Of a stretch of 52,967 nucleotides of DNA, positions 7,977-16,344 are shown in pieces; within the stretch, counting starts at the first letter, position 1; every line of letters begins with the position of its first letter. The translations under genes were made by a program, and so were the position numbers. This stretch comes from JAWLAT01 sp041395325. GTDB lineage: Bacteria; Pseudomonadota; Gammaproteobacteria; Xanthomonadales; SZUA-5. Under the pieces are notes generated by a model that saw nothing but the letters and a program-made list of their open reading frames with translations, was not told where the DNA came from and did no database searches. Where the stretch lies: the NCBI GenBank assembly GCA_041395325.1, contig JAWLAT010000033.1, positions 1-52,967 of the forward strand, read 5' to 3'.

Positions 7977-8115
7977 GTCAGGGCCCAGGGCTCAGGGCCC
8001 AGGGCCCAGGCAGGGGCAACGGCCCGCTTCGTTGAGGAGATCGATGTCAGCCCCGGTCGAACCAGATTGCCGGAACCGACTTCTGGGCCCTGGGCCCTAT
8101 GCCCTGGGCCCTCAC
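7977..8115. repeat. GGGCCC inverted-repeat element A
   Basis: The left arm at 7977-8010 is GGGCCCAGGGCTCAGGGCCC plus further GGGCCCAGG. The right arm at 8083-8115 is CTGGGCCCTGGGCCCTATGC plus CCTGGGCCC. They can fold into a long GC-rich stem around a loop of about 72 bases. It lies exactly between the TGA of the SWIM gene and the ATG of the 118-residue gene. Relative to transcription it is reversed compared with element B. Confidence 0.85.
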
Positions 8116-9080
8116 CAGGCATAGAAATCCTCCGGCACGGTTTCGGTAGGTCGCCAGTCCACCTCGCCGGATTGCGCGCCGTGGTAGCGCAGAAACACAT
8201 CGCCCAGCTTGTCCTTGTCCAGCACCGGCTTCTTGCCGCGCGCCGCGGCCAGCCAGGCATCAACACGCTGGGGATCCACCTGACCGGCATTCACCAACCC
8301 GATCAACAGCGTCAGCAGGTGCTTGCAGGCCTCGCCGCGCAGACCACCACAGATGTTCAGATTCTGCGTGCAGCAGCTCACCTCTCCAGCGGCATCGATA
8401 CGGCAGGCGTAGATCAGATCCGGATCGGACTGACTGGCAATCACCCCCTGCAGGGCGTCATCGGCCACATCCGAGTACAGCTGGAAGCCCGACTTCTTCA
8501 GCATTTTCAGTGCGGTATCGATGCGCGCATGCTGCAGCACACGGGAACGCAACGCGGTCAGAAAGCTGGCCGCGTCGACCACCGGCGGCGCTTCCGGGAA
8601 GGCCTCCAGCACCTTGGCCTCGGCGCGCGCCCGGCGCAGTTCCTGGGCGGCAACCCGAACTGCCTTCTCCGCCTCCTGCTCCGCCCGCCAGGCCTTGCGG
8701 GCTGCACGCAGTTGCGCCGGATCCGGCAGCTCCATCTGCTGCACCTGCGCCAGCAGCGCCAGCACCGGCGTCTTCAAGCTCGTCGCGACGCCGGCCGGCG
8801 CACCACTCAGCGACAGGGTCTCCAGCCGAAAGGGGGCACCGCCCACCTGGATGGCGTCGGCAAACAAGGTGGCCAGACTGCGGTGTCTGACACGACTGCG
8901 GCTGACGAGCGTGTGGTCGCCATCCTCACAGGCTTGCTCCAGCGTCACATAAGCCCCGTAGCGATCCAGCTGCAAGTCCAGATCAATGGCCTGCAGGTTG
9001 CGAGCCCGTACCCGCAAACGGTCGGTCCCCTGCTCGTAGTCCTGTAGGAGCTGAGTCTGATCGTTCTCGTCCACGCCCAT
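8112..9080 (-). CDS. SWIM-type zinc-finger protein of the MoxR-VWA cluster (YehQ-like)
   Basis: A 322-residue protein, first in the leftward cluster. Near the C-terminus it has EVSCCTQNLNICGGLRGEAC and KHLLTLLIGLVNAG. The closing Cys-Lys-His fits the second half of a SWIM zinc finger (CxCx(n)CxH), although the first CxC is irregular here (Cys-Cys and Ile-Cys-Gly-Gly). The middle holds a charged helix rich in Arg, Ala and Glu (about 120-160), possibly a coiled coil. SWIM domains bind DNA or protein; E. coli yehQ is the corresponding partner of the YehL-YehM-YehP set. I chose the ATG at 9080 because GAGAG lies just upstream; a longer start at 9161 would add a low-complexity stretch and run into the divergent cnoX leader. 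Confidence 0.82.
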   Translation of the reverse strand: MGVDENDQTQLLQDYEQGTDRLRVRARNLQAIDLDLQLDRYGAYVTLEQACEDGDHTLVSRSRVRHRSLATLFADAIQVGGAPFRLETLSLSGAPAGVATSLKTPVLALLAQVQQMELPDPAQLRAARKAWRAEQEAEKAVRVAAQELRRARAEAKVLEAFPEAPPVVDAASFLTALRSRVLQHARIDTALKMLKKSGFQLYSDVADDALQGVIASQSDPDLIYACRIDAAGEVSCCTQNLNICGGLRGEACKHLLTLLIGLVNAGQVDPQRVDAWLAAARGKKPVLDKDKLGDVFLRYHGAQSGEVDWRPTETVPEDFYAW

Positions 9081-9214
9081 CGCTCTCGACTGTTGGGGCG
9101 CTGATTGTGAACGATCGGCCGAGCGGTATCGACCCGTCGGCAGCCCGAAATGGGCTTGCATTCGGTCGCCCTGCCCCCAACGATGGGGCCTGCCTTGCCG
9201 TTCCGGATCCGAAC

Positions 9215-10072
9215 ATGAATCCCTCTCCGCACATCTTCGTCGCCACCCAGGACAACTTCGAAGCCGAGGTCATGGAGGCCTCCTTCGATACCCCCGTGCT
9301 GGTCGATTTCTGGGCACCCTGGTGCGGTCCCTGCAAGATGTTGATGCCCTTGCTGGAAAAGGTGGTCAACGAGGCCAATGGCCAGGTCCGGCTGGCCAAG
9401 GTCAACACCGATGAGGAGATGGCGATCGCCGGCAGTTTTGGCATTCGCTCGCTGCCGACGGTGGTGCTGTTCAAGGACGGCCGGCCGGTCGATGGCTTCA
9501 TGGGCGCACAGCCGGAAGGCGCCATTCGCGCCCTGCTGGCCAAACACATGCCGCCGCTGGACGCCGAACCGGTGGAAGACGACGAGGCCGCGCCGGACCT
9601 GGATCTGGAACAGGCTCTGGCCGAAGCGCAGGCCAAGGTCCAGGCCGAGCCCGACAACGAAGCTGCCAAGGCGGAACTGGCCGATCTGTTGATTCAGGCC
9701 GGACTGTTGGAGGACGCACAGGCGCTGCTGCAGGGACTGTCCGATGCCGCCCGCGGTGAAGAGGCTGCCCAGCGTGCCCAGAGCCGACTGGGCTTTGCCC
9801 AAATTGCCGCCGATGCCGGCAGCGAGGCCGAACTGCAGGCCCGCCTGCACGACGACGCCGGCGATCTGGATGCCCGCCACAAGCTTGGCGCCCTCTACCT
9901 GGCCGTCGGCCAGGACAAGGCCGCGCTGGACCAGTTCATCACGATCCTGCGCAGCGACCGCAAGTTCGGCGACGACCTCGGCCGCAAATCGCTGGTGGAA
10001 GCCTTCCGCATCGTGCGCGATGCCGATCTGGTGGGTGACTACCGGCGGCAGATGTCGAGTCTGCTTTTTTGA
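9215..10072 (+). CDS. cnoX: Thioredoxin-domain co-chaperone CnoX/YbbN
   Basis: A 285-residue protein with an N-terminal thioredoxin domain (FWAPWCGPCKM, Cys37 and Cys40) and a C-terminal TPR-like region (EPDNEAAKAELADLLIQAGL, then KLGALYLAVGQDKAALDQF). This is the CnoX/YbbN layout, a holdase that protects substrates and hands them to chaperonin or DnaK. Here both active-site cysteines are present, unlike the E. coli protein, so it may also be a working thiol oxidoreductase. The ATG at 9215 is chosen because the domain begins about ten residues later (IFVATQDNF); in-frame upstream sequence from 9107 lacks conservation signs. It is transcribed divergently from the SWIM gene. Its TGA abuts GGGCCC element B. 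Confidence 0.92.
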   Translation: MNPSPHIFVATQDNFEAEVMEASFDTPVLVDFWAPWCGPCKMLMPLLEKVVNEANGQVRLAKVNTDEEMAIAGSFGIRSLPTVVLFKDGRPVDGFMGAQPEGAIRALLAKHMPPLDAEPVEDDEAAPDLDLEQALAEAQAKVQAEPDNEAAKAELADLLIQAGLLEDAQALLQGLSDAARGEEAAQRAQSRLGFAQIAADAGSEAELQARLHDDAGDLDARHKLGALYLAVGQDKAALDQFITILRSDRKFGDDLGRKSLVEAFRIVRDADLVGDYRRQMSSLLF

Positions 10073-10149
10073 GGGCCCAGGGCTCAGGGCCCAGGGCCCA
10101 GAAGGCAACCTCAACTGGGCCCTGGGCCCTATGCCCTGGGCCCTGACCC
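10071..10149. repeat. GGGCCC inverted-repeat element B
   Basis: Arms at 10071-10101 and 10115-10148 flank a 13-base loop (AAGGCAACCTCAA). Plus-strand sequence of both arms closely matches element A at 7977-8115. It fills the space between the cnoX TGA and the DUF4442 ATG almost exactly, leaving no room for a Shine-Dalgarno sequence. It could act as an mRNA stability or attenuation hairpin. Confidence 0.88.
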
Positions 10150-10635
10150 ATGACCCCCAGCCGCCTGCGCCGCCTGCTCAACTTCTATCCGCCCTTCCTG
10201 TTCGCCGGCATCCGCTGCGAATCGGTGTCGGCGGATTTTCGCCATGCGCAGGTGGCCTTGCGGCAACGCTGGTACAACCGCAACTACGTCGGCACGCATT
10301 TCGGCGGCAGCCTGTATTCAATGACCGACCCCTTCTTCATGATCATGCTGCTGCAGAATCTGGGCTCGGACTATCTGGCCTGGGATCGCCGCGGGGAGGT
10401 CGAGTTCGTCAAACCCGGCACGGGGACAGTCCGCGCCGAGTTCCGCATCAGCGACGACGATCTGACACAGATCCGGGCCGCCACGGCCGGCGGTGACAAG
10501 GTTGAACACTGGTTCGCCACCGAGGTCATCGACGAACAAGGCGAGATCGTCGCGCGCATCCGCAAGCAGGTCTATGCCCGGCTGAAGCGCAAGGCGCGGC
10601 CCACGGACCAGCGCGAGCGCCCGGATTCACCCTGA
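10150..10635 (+). CDS. DUF4442 hotdog-fold protein (putative thioesterase-like)
   Basis: A 161-residue protein with the DUF4442 pattern: NFYPPFLFAGIRCESVSADF, RHAQVALRQRWYNRNYVGTH, FGGSLYSMTDPFFMIML and EVEFVKPGTGTVRAEF. The family adopts the hotdog fold of acyl-CoA thioesterases, but its substrates are mostly unknown. The Asn-Tyr-x-Gly-Thr-His-Phe-Gly-Gly stretch is the family's most conserved part. It follows cnoX with only GGGCCC element B between, so the two may be one transcript interrupted by the hairpin. The C-terminal 15 residues (KARPTDQRERPDSP) are likely a disordered tail. Confidence 0.85.
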   Translation: MTPSRLRRLLNFYPPFLFAGIRCESVSADFRHAQVALRQRWYNRNYVGTHFGGSLYSMTDPFFMIMLLQNLGSDYLAWDRRGEVEFVKPGTGTVRAEFRISDDDLTQIRAATAGGDKVEHWFATEVIDEQGEIVARIRKQVYARLKRKARPTDQRERPDSP

Positions 10636-10731
10636 TCGGAAGCCAGGCACGGCAGCAGAAGATAGCGCTGGTGATGCTTTCCTGGCCTTGATCGACTCGT
10701 AGCGCGCAGGCGCCGGAACAGTGAGCCTCCG

Positions 10732-13224
10732 TCACGGTGTCTCAAAGCCATCAGCCAGCAGCACATCCGCGCCAGCCAATTGCGGATCGATGCGCACGCG
10801 GGCAGCAAAGCTGCGGCCGGCGATGATCGGCAAGCCAGGCAGGTCCATGGTCTGACTGCTTCCGGCAGGTCCGGGGGCGGGCTCGCCATCGAGATTGTCG
10901 GCGGCAAAGAAGGCCACGAATTGCGCCGGGTCGAACTGGAAGCTGCGGCTGTTCCGATCAAAGCCCAGCCAGGGCACGATGGTCCGCGGCGAAGTCTTGA
11001 TCCAGTAGCCGGTGGCATTGGCGGGCACCGTCCATGTCAGCCGGTACTGGCCACCGACCTCGGTTGCCGACACGGGCAGATCTACCCAGCGTGGATGCCG
11101 TTGCGGGTACCAGAGCTGATGCTCGAGCTGTTGCCGGTCGGGCCAGTCCTGGAACTCGTCGGTGAAGTCCTGCTGGGCAGCCAGTTGCAGGCGTTCGGCC
11201 TGGCGCTGGAACTCCGGCTCGCCGGTCAGACGCCAGCCGTGATAGAGCGCTGGCCAGACTTCCTTGAAACCACCGATCCAGTTGCCATCACCACGCGGAT
11301 CGGGCGGGATGTTGTCGGCGCTCTGCCGGTACGGATAGCCGTAGTCGAAGGGGTTGGGACCGAACTCCCACCAGTGCTCGGTGATCAGGAATCGACTGAC
11401 ACCCTCCAGCAGATCGCGTGCACGATCGGCCTGCAACGGCGTGGCGGCAGTCGCCTCCAGGGCCGCATAGCTGCGCGGGTACATGGCCCCGCTGATGAAG
11501 GACGCCAGTTCGCGATCGGGCCAGGGCAAGCCGGTGTTGTAGATGTCGAAGGTGTCACCGCGGGAGGCATAGAAGCCGCGATTGAAATCGGTCCCTTCGG
11601 AAACGCCCAGTGCGGCCGTCTTCTGCAGCATTTCGGTGTCGAACAACGACCAGGCGGCGTTGCGATAGGCGTCGTCGCCGGACAGCCGCCAGAGGTCGAT
11701 CAGGTTGTACAAACGCCAGATGATGCCGCGGGCTTCAACGTCATAGCCGGTCATGACCGGGTGGAACAGATACTCACCCCAGTCCAGATAGCTTTCGCGA
11801 ATGCGCTCGTCACCGCTCAGCTGGTACCACTGGCGTAGCCCGTAGGCGTGCGGGTGTTCGCCTTCGAAAATGACCTTGGCGTAGGGAATGGCCTCGATGC
11901 CGGGCAGCTGGTTGAAATCGGCGATGTCGCCGCGGCCACCATCGAAATCATCACTGTGATAGATCGCCTGATCGGCGTTGTAGGCGAATTTCTGCTCGGC
12001 ATACTGCCAGGCCACCGCGGATGCATCGGCATCCCAACGCAGGAAGTTCATGGCCGACACCTTGGCCTGGTCGTACTGGTTGCGACCACCGCCGGTGCCC
12101 CAGTAGTAGTGGCGGATGATCTCGGCGAATGGCGCGAAGAAGTCCGGATAGGTGGTTGGATAGCCGGTCGCCAGATAGCGTGAGCGCTGCTCGGCGAAGC
12201 TGACCAGTTGCTCGTCAAAGGCACCGGCTCGGTTGTAGTGCTCGATGTCGCTGGCGCGGGCGACCAGCGGGTGCTGAAAGCGGTAGGTCACATCCGCGGC
12301 CGCACCCACCGGTGCAAAATCCAGCAGCACCTCGCGCGTGACATGACCGGTGAAGCGCAAGCGGAATGGCCGGCCGTTGCCGTCCGGAAACAGACCGATC
12401 CGCAGATCACCACCGCCGCTCAAGCGCAGACCTTGTGGCCACCAGCCGGCGGCCAATCGGGTGGCGACCAGCAGGCGCGCGGTGGGCGATTGCAGCTGGC
12501 CAAAGAAGCGCTCGATGGGCGCATCGCGAGCGCCACTGGCCAGCGGCGTGCCGTTCTCGCTCGCCTGCCAGCCTTCGATCAGGGTCGGCCACTTGTCGCG
12601 GATCAGATTGCCGTTGCCGTCGAAATCATTGAAGTCGTAGTCACGGAAATTCGGGTAGCTGTTCTCGCCCTGGAACAGGCGCGCCTGACCAGCCGCTGAG
12701 AGACTCCCCGCCACCGGGCCACTGCTGGTCGCCAACTGAAAGTCCGCCTGGCTCAGCACGCTGGGAACAACCAGCTCCAGCCGGGTCCAGAGCGCGTTCG
12801 TCTGGCTGCGTTCGCTGGCATTGCGCAAGGTGTAGATCACACGGGTACGGGCATGGCCGCGGTAGAAATGCAGGCGGACCGTGTAATCCAGTCGGTCGTT
12901 TCCGTTGCTGTCCAGATGGCGGCCGCGCGCGACGATGACCGCACGCACCGGACCGTTCTCTTCGATCAGCACCTGCGAGCTGGCGTCACGCGCCGAGGTC
13001 CAGTCGCGGCCAGCGGCGACCAGCTCGATGCCGGGCCCGTCGGCACGCAAAAGCGGCACACCGCCAATCGTGACCTGGTCGAGCAGATTGAAGCCTGACT
13101 TGCGCACACTGAATACCGCTGCACCGGTATCGATGCGGATCGTCGCGCCCAGATCCTGCGCCAGATCCGGACCGCCACGATTGCCGCTGTTCTGGACCAC
13201 CTTCGCCAGCACCCGCGAGCGCAT
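10732..13224 (-). CDS. RIFT-barrel / YetA-like exo-rhamnogalacturonan-lyase-family protein, 5'-truncated
   Basis: The readable protein has IRIDTGAAVFSVRKSGFNLL near its start, then ENGPVRAVIVARGRH and YTVRLHFYRGHARTRVIYTL. This is typical of RIFT-barrel proteins related to YetA, which occur with pectin or rhamnogalacturonan utilisation genes. A large helical domain follows (HYYWGTGGGRNQYDQAK, GNWIGGFKEVWPALYHGWRL) and the protein ends VLLADGFETP. No signal peptide is present. Upstream of about 13190 the frame (ATG at 13224 or 13338) is simply antisense to the transporter, so the true N-terminus is missing. In vivo it is probably not exported, unless the junction is an assembly error. The DGFE end matches three other secreted proteins in the window. 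Function is a family-level inference. Confidence 0.75.
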   Translation of the reverse strand: MRSRVLAKVVQNSGNRGGPDLAQDLGATIRIDTGAAVFSVRKSGFNLLDQVTIGGVPLLRADGPGIELVAAGRDWTSARDASSQVLIEENGPVRAVIVARGRHLDSNGNDRLDYTVRLHFYRGHARTRVIYTLRNASERSQTNALWTRLELVVPSVLSQADFQLATSSGPVAGSLSAAGQARLFQGENSYPNFRDYDFNDFDGNGNLIRDKWPTLIEGWQASENGTPLASGARDAPIERFFGQLQSPTARLLVATRLAAGWWPQGLRLSGGGDLRIGLFPDGNGRPFRLRFTGHVTREVLLDFAPVGAAADVTYRFQHPLVARASDIEHYNRAGAFDEQLVSFAEQRSRYLATGYPTTYPDFFAPFAEIIRHYYWGTGGGRNQYDQAKVSAMNFLRWDADASAVAWQYAEQKFAYNADQAIYHSDDFDGGRGDIADFNQLPGIEAIPYAKVIFEGEHPHAYGLRQWYQLSGDERIRESYLDWGEYLFHPVMTGYDVEARGIIWRLYNLIDLWRLSGDDAYRNAAWSLFDTEMLQKTAALGVSEGTDFNRGFYASRGDTFDIYNTGLPWPDRELASFISGAMYPRSYAALEATAATPLQADRARDLLEGVSRFLITEHWWEFGPNPFDYGYPYRQSADNIPPDPRGDGNWIGGFKEVWPALYHGWRLTGEPEFQRQAERLQLAAQQDFTDEFQDWPDRQQLEHQLWYPQRHPRWVDLPVSATEVGGQYRLTWTVPANATGYWIKTSPRTIVPWLGFDRNSRSFQFDPAQFVAFFAADNLDGEPAPGPAGSSQTMDLPGLPIIAGRSFAARVRIDPQLAGADVLLADGFETP

Positions 13225-13951
13225 CGCGCCGGATCCGGCGCAGCGCAGTTCACCGTGGCGGGATCTGGCCGATCTGGCGCGCAATCCACCGTGGCTGATC
13301 CTGTTCGCGCTGGCGCTGATCATCATGTTGACGATCACGCTGCGGGCCGGCTCGGCCTACTACTACTTCACCTACTACCTGGGCCGGCCGGAGCTGCTGT
13401 CGGACTATCTGTTCGTGCAGATGATCGCCTACGCCGCCGGCGCGCTGCTGGCGCCGGTGCTGGTTCGGCACATCGACAAGTCACGGCTGCTGGTGCTGCT
13501 GATGGGGCTGGTGGCCGGGCTGTCGCTGCTGATGGCCTTCGTGCCACCGCAGATGATCTGGGCGATCTTCACCCTGAACGCCCTGATCAGCCTGTGCCTG
13601 GGCCCGAAGTCGCCGCTGACCTGGTCGATGTATGCCGATACGGCCGACTACAACGAGTGGCGGCATGGCCGGCGCGCCACGGCGATGACTTTCTCGGCGG
13701 CGACCTTCGCCCAGAAGCTGGGCGGCTCGCTGGGTTCGGCCGGCATGCTGTGGCTGCTGGCGCTGCTGGGCTATGCCGCCAACCAGGCCCAGGCCGATGC
13801 CTCGAAACTGGGCATCAATCTGCTGCAGACGGCGATCCCGGCGGCATTTGCACTGCTCGCCGCCGCGGTGGCGCTGGGCTACCGCCTGCGCGGTGAGCAG
13901 CTGGCGCAGATCCAGGCCGAGCTGGTCCAGCGCCAGCCCGGGGCAGCATGA
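13193..13951 (+). CDS. GPH-family (MelB/YicJ-like) sugar symporter, C-terminal half only
   Basis: From about 13193 the frame reads FASTRERIAPDPAQ and then WLILFALALIIMLTITLRAG, the start of the second six-helix bundle of glycoside-pentoside-hexuronide cation symporters. SAYYYFTYYLGR, LISLCLGPKSPLTWSMYADT and ADYNEWRHGRRATAM follow, the last two being strongly conserved in this family. About 250 residues remain of an expected 450-500. The first six helices and the start codon are absent; plus-strand sequence further left is antisense to the RIFT-barrel gene. The stop overlaps the GH94 start (ATGA), so it was the first gene of the sugar operon. As written it should not be a working transporter. 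Confidence 0.8.
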   Translation, partial: WTTFASTRERIAPDPAQRSSPWRDLADLARNPPWLILFALALIIMLTITLRAGSAYYYFTYYLGRPELLSDYLFVQMIAYAAGALLAPVLVRHIDKSRLLVLLMGLVAGLSLLMAFVPPQMIWAIFTLNALISLCLGPKSPLTWSMYADTADYNEWRHGRRATAMTFSAATFAQKLGGSLGSAGMLWLLALLGYAANQAQADASKLGINLLQTAIPAAFALLAAAVALGYRLRGEQLAQIQAELVQRQPGAA

Positions 13952-16344
13952 ACGCCGACGCCAGTCAGCCGCCGCCGATCCTGCTCAGTCACAGCGCTGA
14001 CGGCCGCTGCGATCTGCACAGTCCCACCGCACTGCCACAGGCCAGCGCTTTCCTGTGGAACCGCCGGATGATGATCCAGCTGAGCTGCCGCGGCCATGCG
14101 GTGGCGCAGCATCTGCAGCCGGAACCGGCGCGCTATTCACATGCGCCCAATCTGCAGGCGCCCGGCTTCATGCAGCCCGAGCAGCCCAGCTATGCGCATC
14201 ACCCGGGGCGCTTCGTCTACCTGCGCGACGAGGATGACGGCAGCCTGTGCTCGTTGCCCTACGAACCGGTGCGGCGAGCGGCCGATGCTTTTACCTTCTC
14301 GGCGAGCCCGGCCACTGTGAGCTGGCAGATCCAGACGGCCGGACTGCAGTGGCGCTGGTCGGTGCAGCTGCCACTGGACGAAGCGGCCGAGCTGTGGACG
14401 CTGGAGGTGAGCAACCCCGGCCTGCGCGTGCGGCGAATCAGCCTCTACCCCTGCTTCACGATCGGCTACATGAGCTGGATGAACCAGGGTGCGCGGCACC
14501 GTGCCGAACTGGGCGGCATCGTCGCGCGCAGCATCACGCCCTATCAGCGATTGCAGGACTACGCGACGGTGCGAACGTTGAAGGACTGCACCGTGCTGCT
14601 GCACGAACGACCACCGCTGGCCTGGGAATGTCGACAATCGCAGTTTGAGGGCGAAGGCGGCCTGCACGCTCCCACGGCGTTGAGCCTGCCGCGGCTGGCC
14701 GGTGGCCAGGCCGACTACGAAACGCCGATCGCGGTGCTGCAGTACGGTCTGACGCTGGCGCCCGGCGCCCGCGATACGCTGCGTTTCGTCTTCGCACCCG
14801 CCCGCGACGACCGTGAGATCGCCGCCTTGCGCGCACGCCTGCTGGGCGAGGCGGCTTTCCAGCGCGCCAGCGTGGCGGTCCAAACGCATCTGCAGGCCGG
14901 GCGTGGCGTGCTGCAGGTGAACACGCCAGATGCGGACTTCGATCGCTTCGTCAATCACTGGCTGGCGCGGCAGGTCTACTACCACGGTGATGTGCAGCGT
15001 CTGAGCACCGATCCGCAGACGCGCAACTTCCTGCAGGACGCGATGGGCATGAGCTATCTGTGCCCGCCGCGGGCGCGCGAGGCCTTCCTGCTGGCGCTGT
15101 CGCAGCAGCAGGCCAGCGGCGCCATGCCCGACGGCATCCTGCTGCACCCGGGCGCAACGCTGAAGTACATCAACCAGGTGCCGCACAGCGATCATTGCGT
15201 CTGGCTGCCGATCTGCCTGCAGGCCTATCTGGACGAAAGCGGCGACTGGGCCTTGCTGGACGCGCCGGTGACGGGCACCAAGGACGGCGCCACGCTGACG
15301 GTGCGGCAACGCATCGATGCCGCGCTGCGCTGGCTGCTGGCCGATCGCGACCAGCGCCAGTTGTCCTACATCCACCAGGGCGACTGGTGCGATCCGATGA
15401 ACATGGTCGGCCCGGCTGGCCGCGGTGTGTCCGGCTGGCTGTCGGTGGCGCTGGTGCACGCGCTGCGCTGCTGGGTCAACCTCTGCCGTCAATCGGGCGA
15501 TGCGGACGGCATCGAGGCCTTCGAGCGGGCCGCGGCGCAGACCGCCGAGGCCGTGCAGCGTCATCTGTGGGACGGCGAGTGGTTCGCCCGTGGCATCACC
15601 GACGACGGCATCAGCTTCGGGGTTTCCGGTGACCGCGAAGGCCGCATCTACCTCAACCCGCAGAGCTGGGCACTGCTGGCCGACATTGCGACGCCGGCCC
15701 AGCGTTCGTCGCTGCTGGCGGCGATCGAAGCACAACTGCAGACGCCGTACGGGCCGCAGATGCTGGCGCCGGCCTACACGGCGATGCGCGAGGACATCGG
15801 CCGGCTGACGCAGAAGTATCCGGGCTCGGCCGAGAACGGCTCGGTCTACAACCATGCCGCCGCCTTCTATCTGTGCAGTCTCTATCACATCGGCGAAGCC
15901 GACCGCGCCTGGGGCGTACTGCGCACGATGATCCCGGGGCCGGACGTGGCCGATCTGTGCCAGCGGGGCCAGCTGCCGGTGTTCATTCCCAACTACTACC
16001 GCGGTGCCTGGCGGCAGTTGCCGCGCACCGCCGGCCGCTCCAGCCAGCTGTTCAACACCGGCACGGTCAGCTGGGTCTACCGTGCCCTGATCGATGGCTT
16101 GTTCGGATTGCGCGGTGAGCCAGAAGGGCTGTCCATCGCGCCACAACTGCCCTCGCACTGGCCCGGCGCCCGCCTGCAGCGCCTGTTCCGGGGGGCCGAA
16201 TTGGCGGTGGAGATCCGGCGCCGCGCAGCAGGCCAGCCGAGCGGTGTGCGGGTCTGGCTGGATGGCGTCGAGCAGGCCGAAGCGCGCCTGCGCGGCCTGC
16301 AGCCCGGCCAGCGCTACCAGGTCGACGTGGAGATCGACGCATGA
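13948..16344 (+). CDS. GH94-family glycoside phosphorylase, cellobionic-acid-phosphorylase-like
   Basis: A 798-residue cytosolic enzyme of the inverting disaccharide phosphorylase family. The N-terminal beta-sandwich includes GRFVYLRDEDDGS. The (alpha/alpha)6 domain includes RNFLQDAMGMSYLCPPRARE, HSDHCVWLPICLQAYLDESG, and IHQGDWCDPMNMVGPAGRGV with Asp479/Asp482 at the place of the catalytic DWxD motif. GSVYNHAAAFYLCSLYHIGE and the C-terminal FNTGTVSWVYRALIDGLFGL also fit. The WCDPMNMVG variant resembles my memory of cellobionic acid phosphorylases, which give glucose 1-phosphate plus gluconate. The gluconokinase-like gene directly downstream supports this. Substrate remains inference. ATGA overlaps on both sides couple it to its neighbours. 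Confidence 0.85.
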   Translation: MNADASQPPPILLSHSADGRCDLHSPTALPQASAFLWNRRMMIQLSCRGHAVAQHLQPEPARYSHAPNLQAPGFMQPEQPSYAHHPGRFVYLRDEDDGSLCSLPYEPVRRAADAFTFSASPATVSWQIQTAGLQWRWSVQLPLDEAAELWTLEVSNPGLRVRRISLYPCFTIGYMSWMNQGARHRAELGGIVARSITPYQRLQDYATVRTLKDCTVLLHERPPLAWECRQSQFEGEGGLHAPTALSLPRLAGGQADYETPIAVLQYGLTLAPGARDTLRFVFAPARDDREIAALRARLLGEAAFQRASVAVQTHLQAGRGVLQVNTPDADFDRFVNHWLARQVYYHGDVQRLSTDPQTRNFLQDAMGMSYLCPPRAREAFLLALSQQQASGAMPDGILLHPGATLKYINQVPHSDHCVWLPICLQAYLDESGDWALLDAPVTGTKDGATLTVRQRIDAALRWLLADRDQRQLSYIHQGDWCDPMNMVGPAGRGVSGWLSVALVHALRCWVNLCRQSGDADGIEAFERAAAQTAEAVQRHLWDGEWFARGITDDGISFGVSGDREGRIYLNPQSWALLADIATPAQRSSLLAAIEAQLQTPYGPQMLAPAYTAMREDIGRLTQKYPGSAENGSVYNHAAAFYLCSLYHIGEADRAWGVLRTMIPGPDVADLCQRGQLPVFIPNYYRGAWRQLPRTAGRSSQLFNTGTVSWVYRALIDGLFGLRGEPEGLSIAPQLPSHWPGARLQRLFRGAELAVEIRRRAAGQPSGVRVWLDGVEQAEARLRGLQPGQRYQVDVEIDA

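Noticed and set aside
10071..10149. Simple intrinsic terminator of cnoX
   Set aside because: The stem is GC-rich but not followed by a U-tract on the plus strand, and similar elements lie at unrelated sites in either orientation.
12905..13192. N-terminal half of the sugar transporter in the same frame
   Set aside because: This stretch translates to Ser/Arg-rich sequence with no membrane helices and is antisense to the RIFT-barrel gene.
14137..16158. Long open frame on the minus strand opposite the GH94 gene
   Set aside because: It mirrors GC-biased codons of a well-supported enzyme, lacks any family motif and starts and stops without context.
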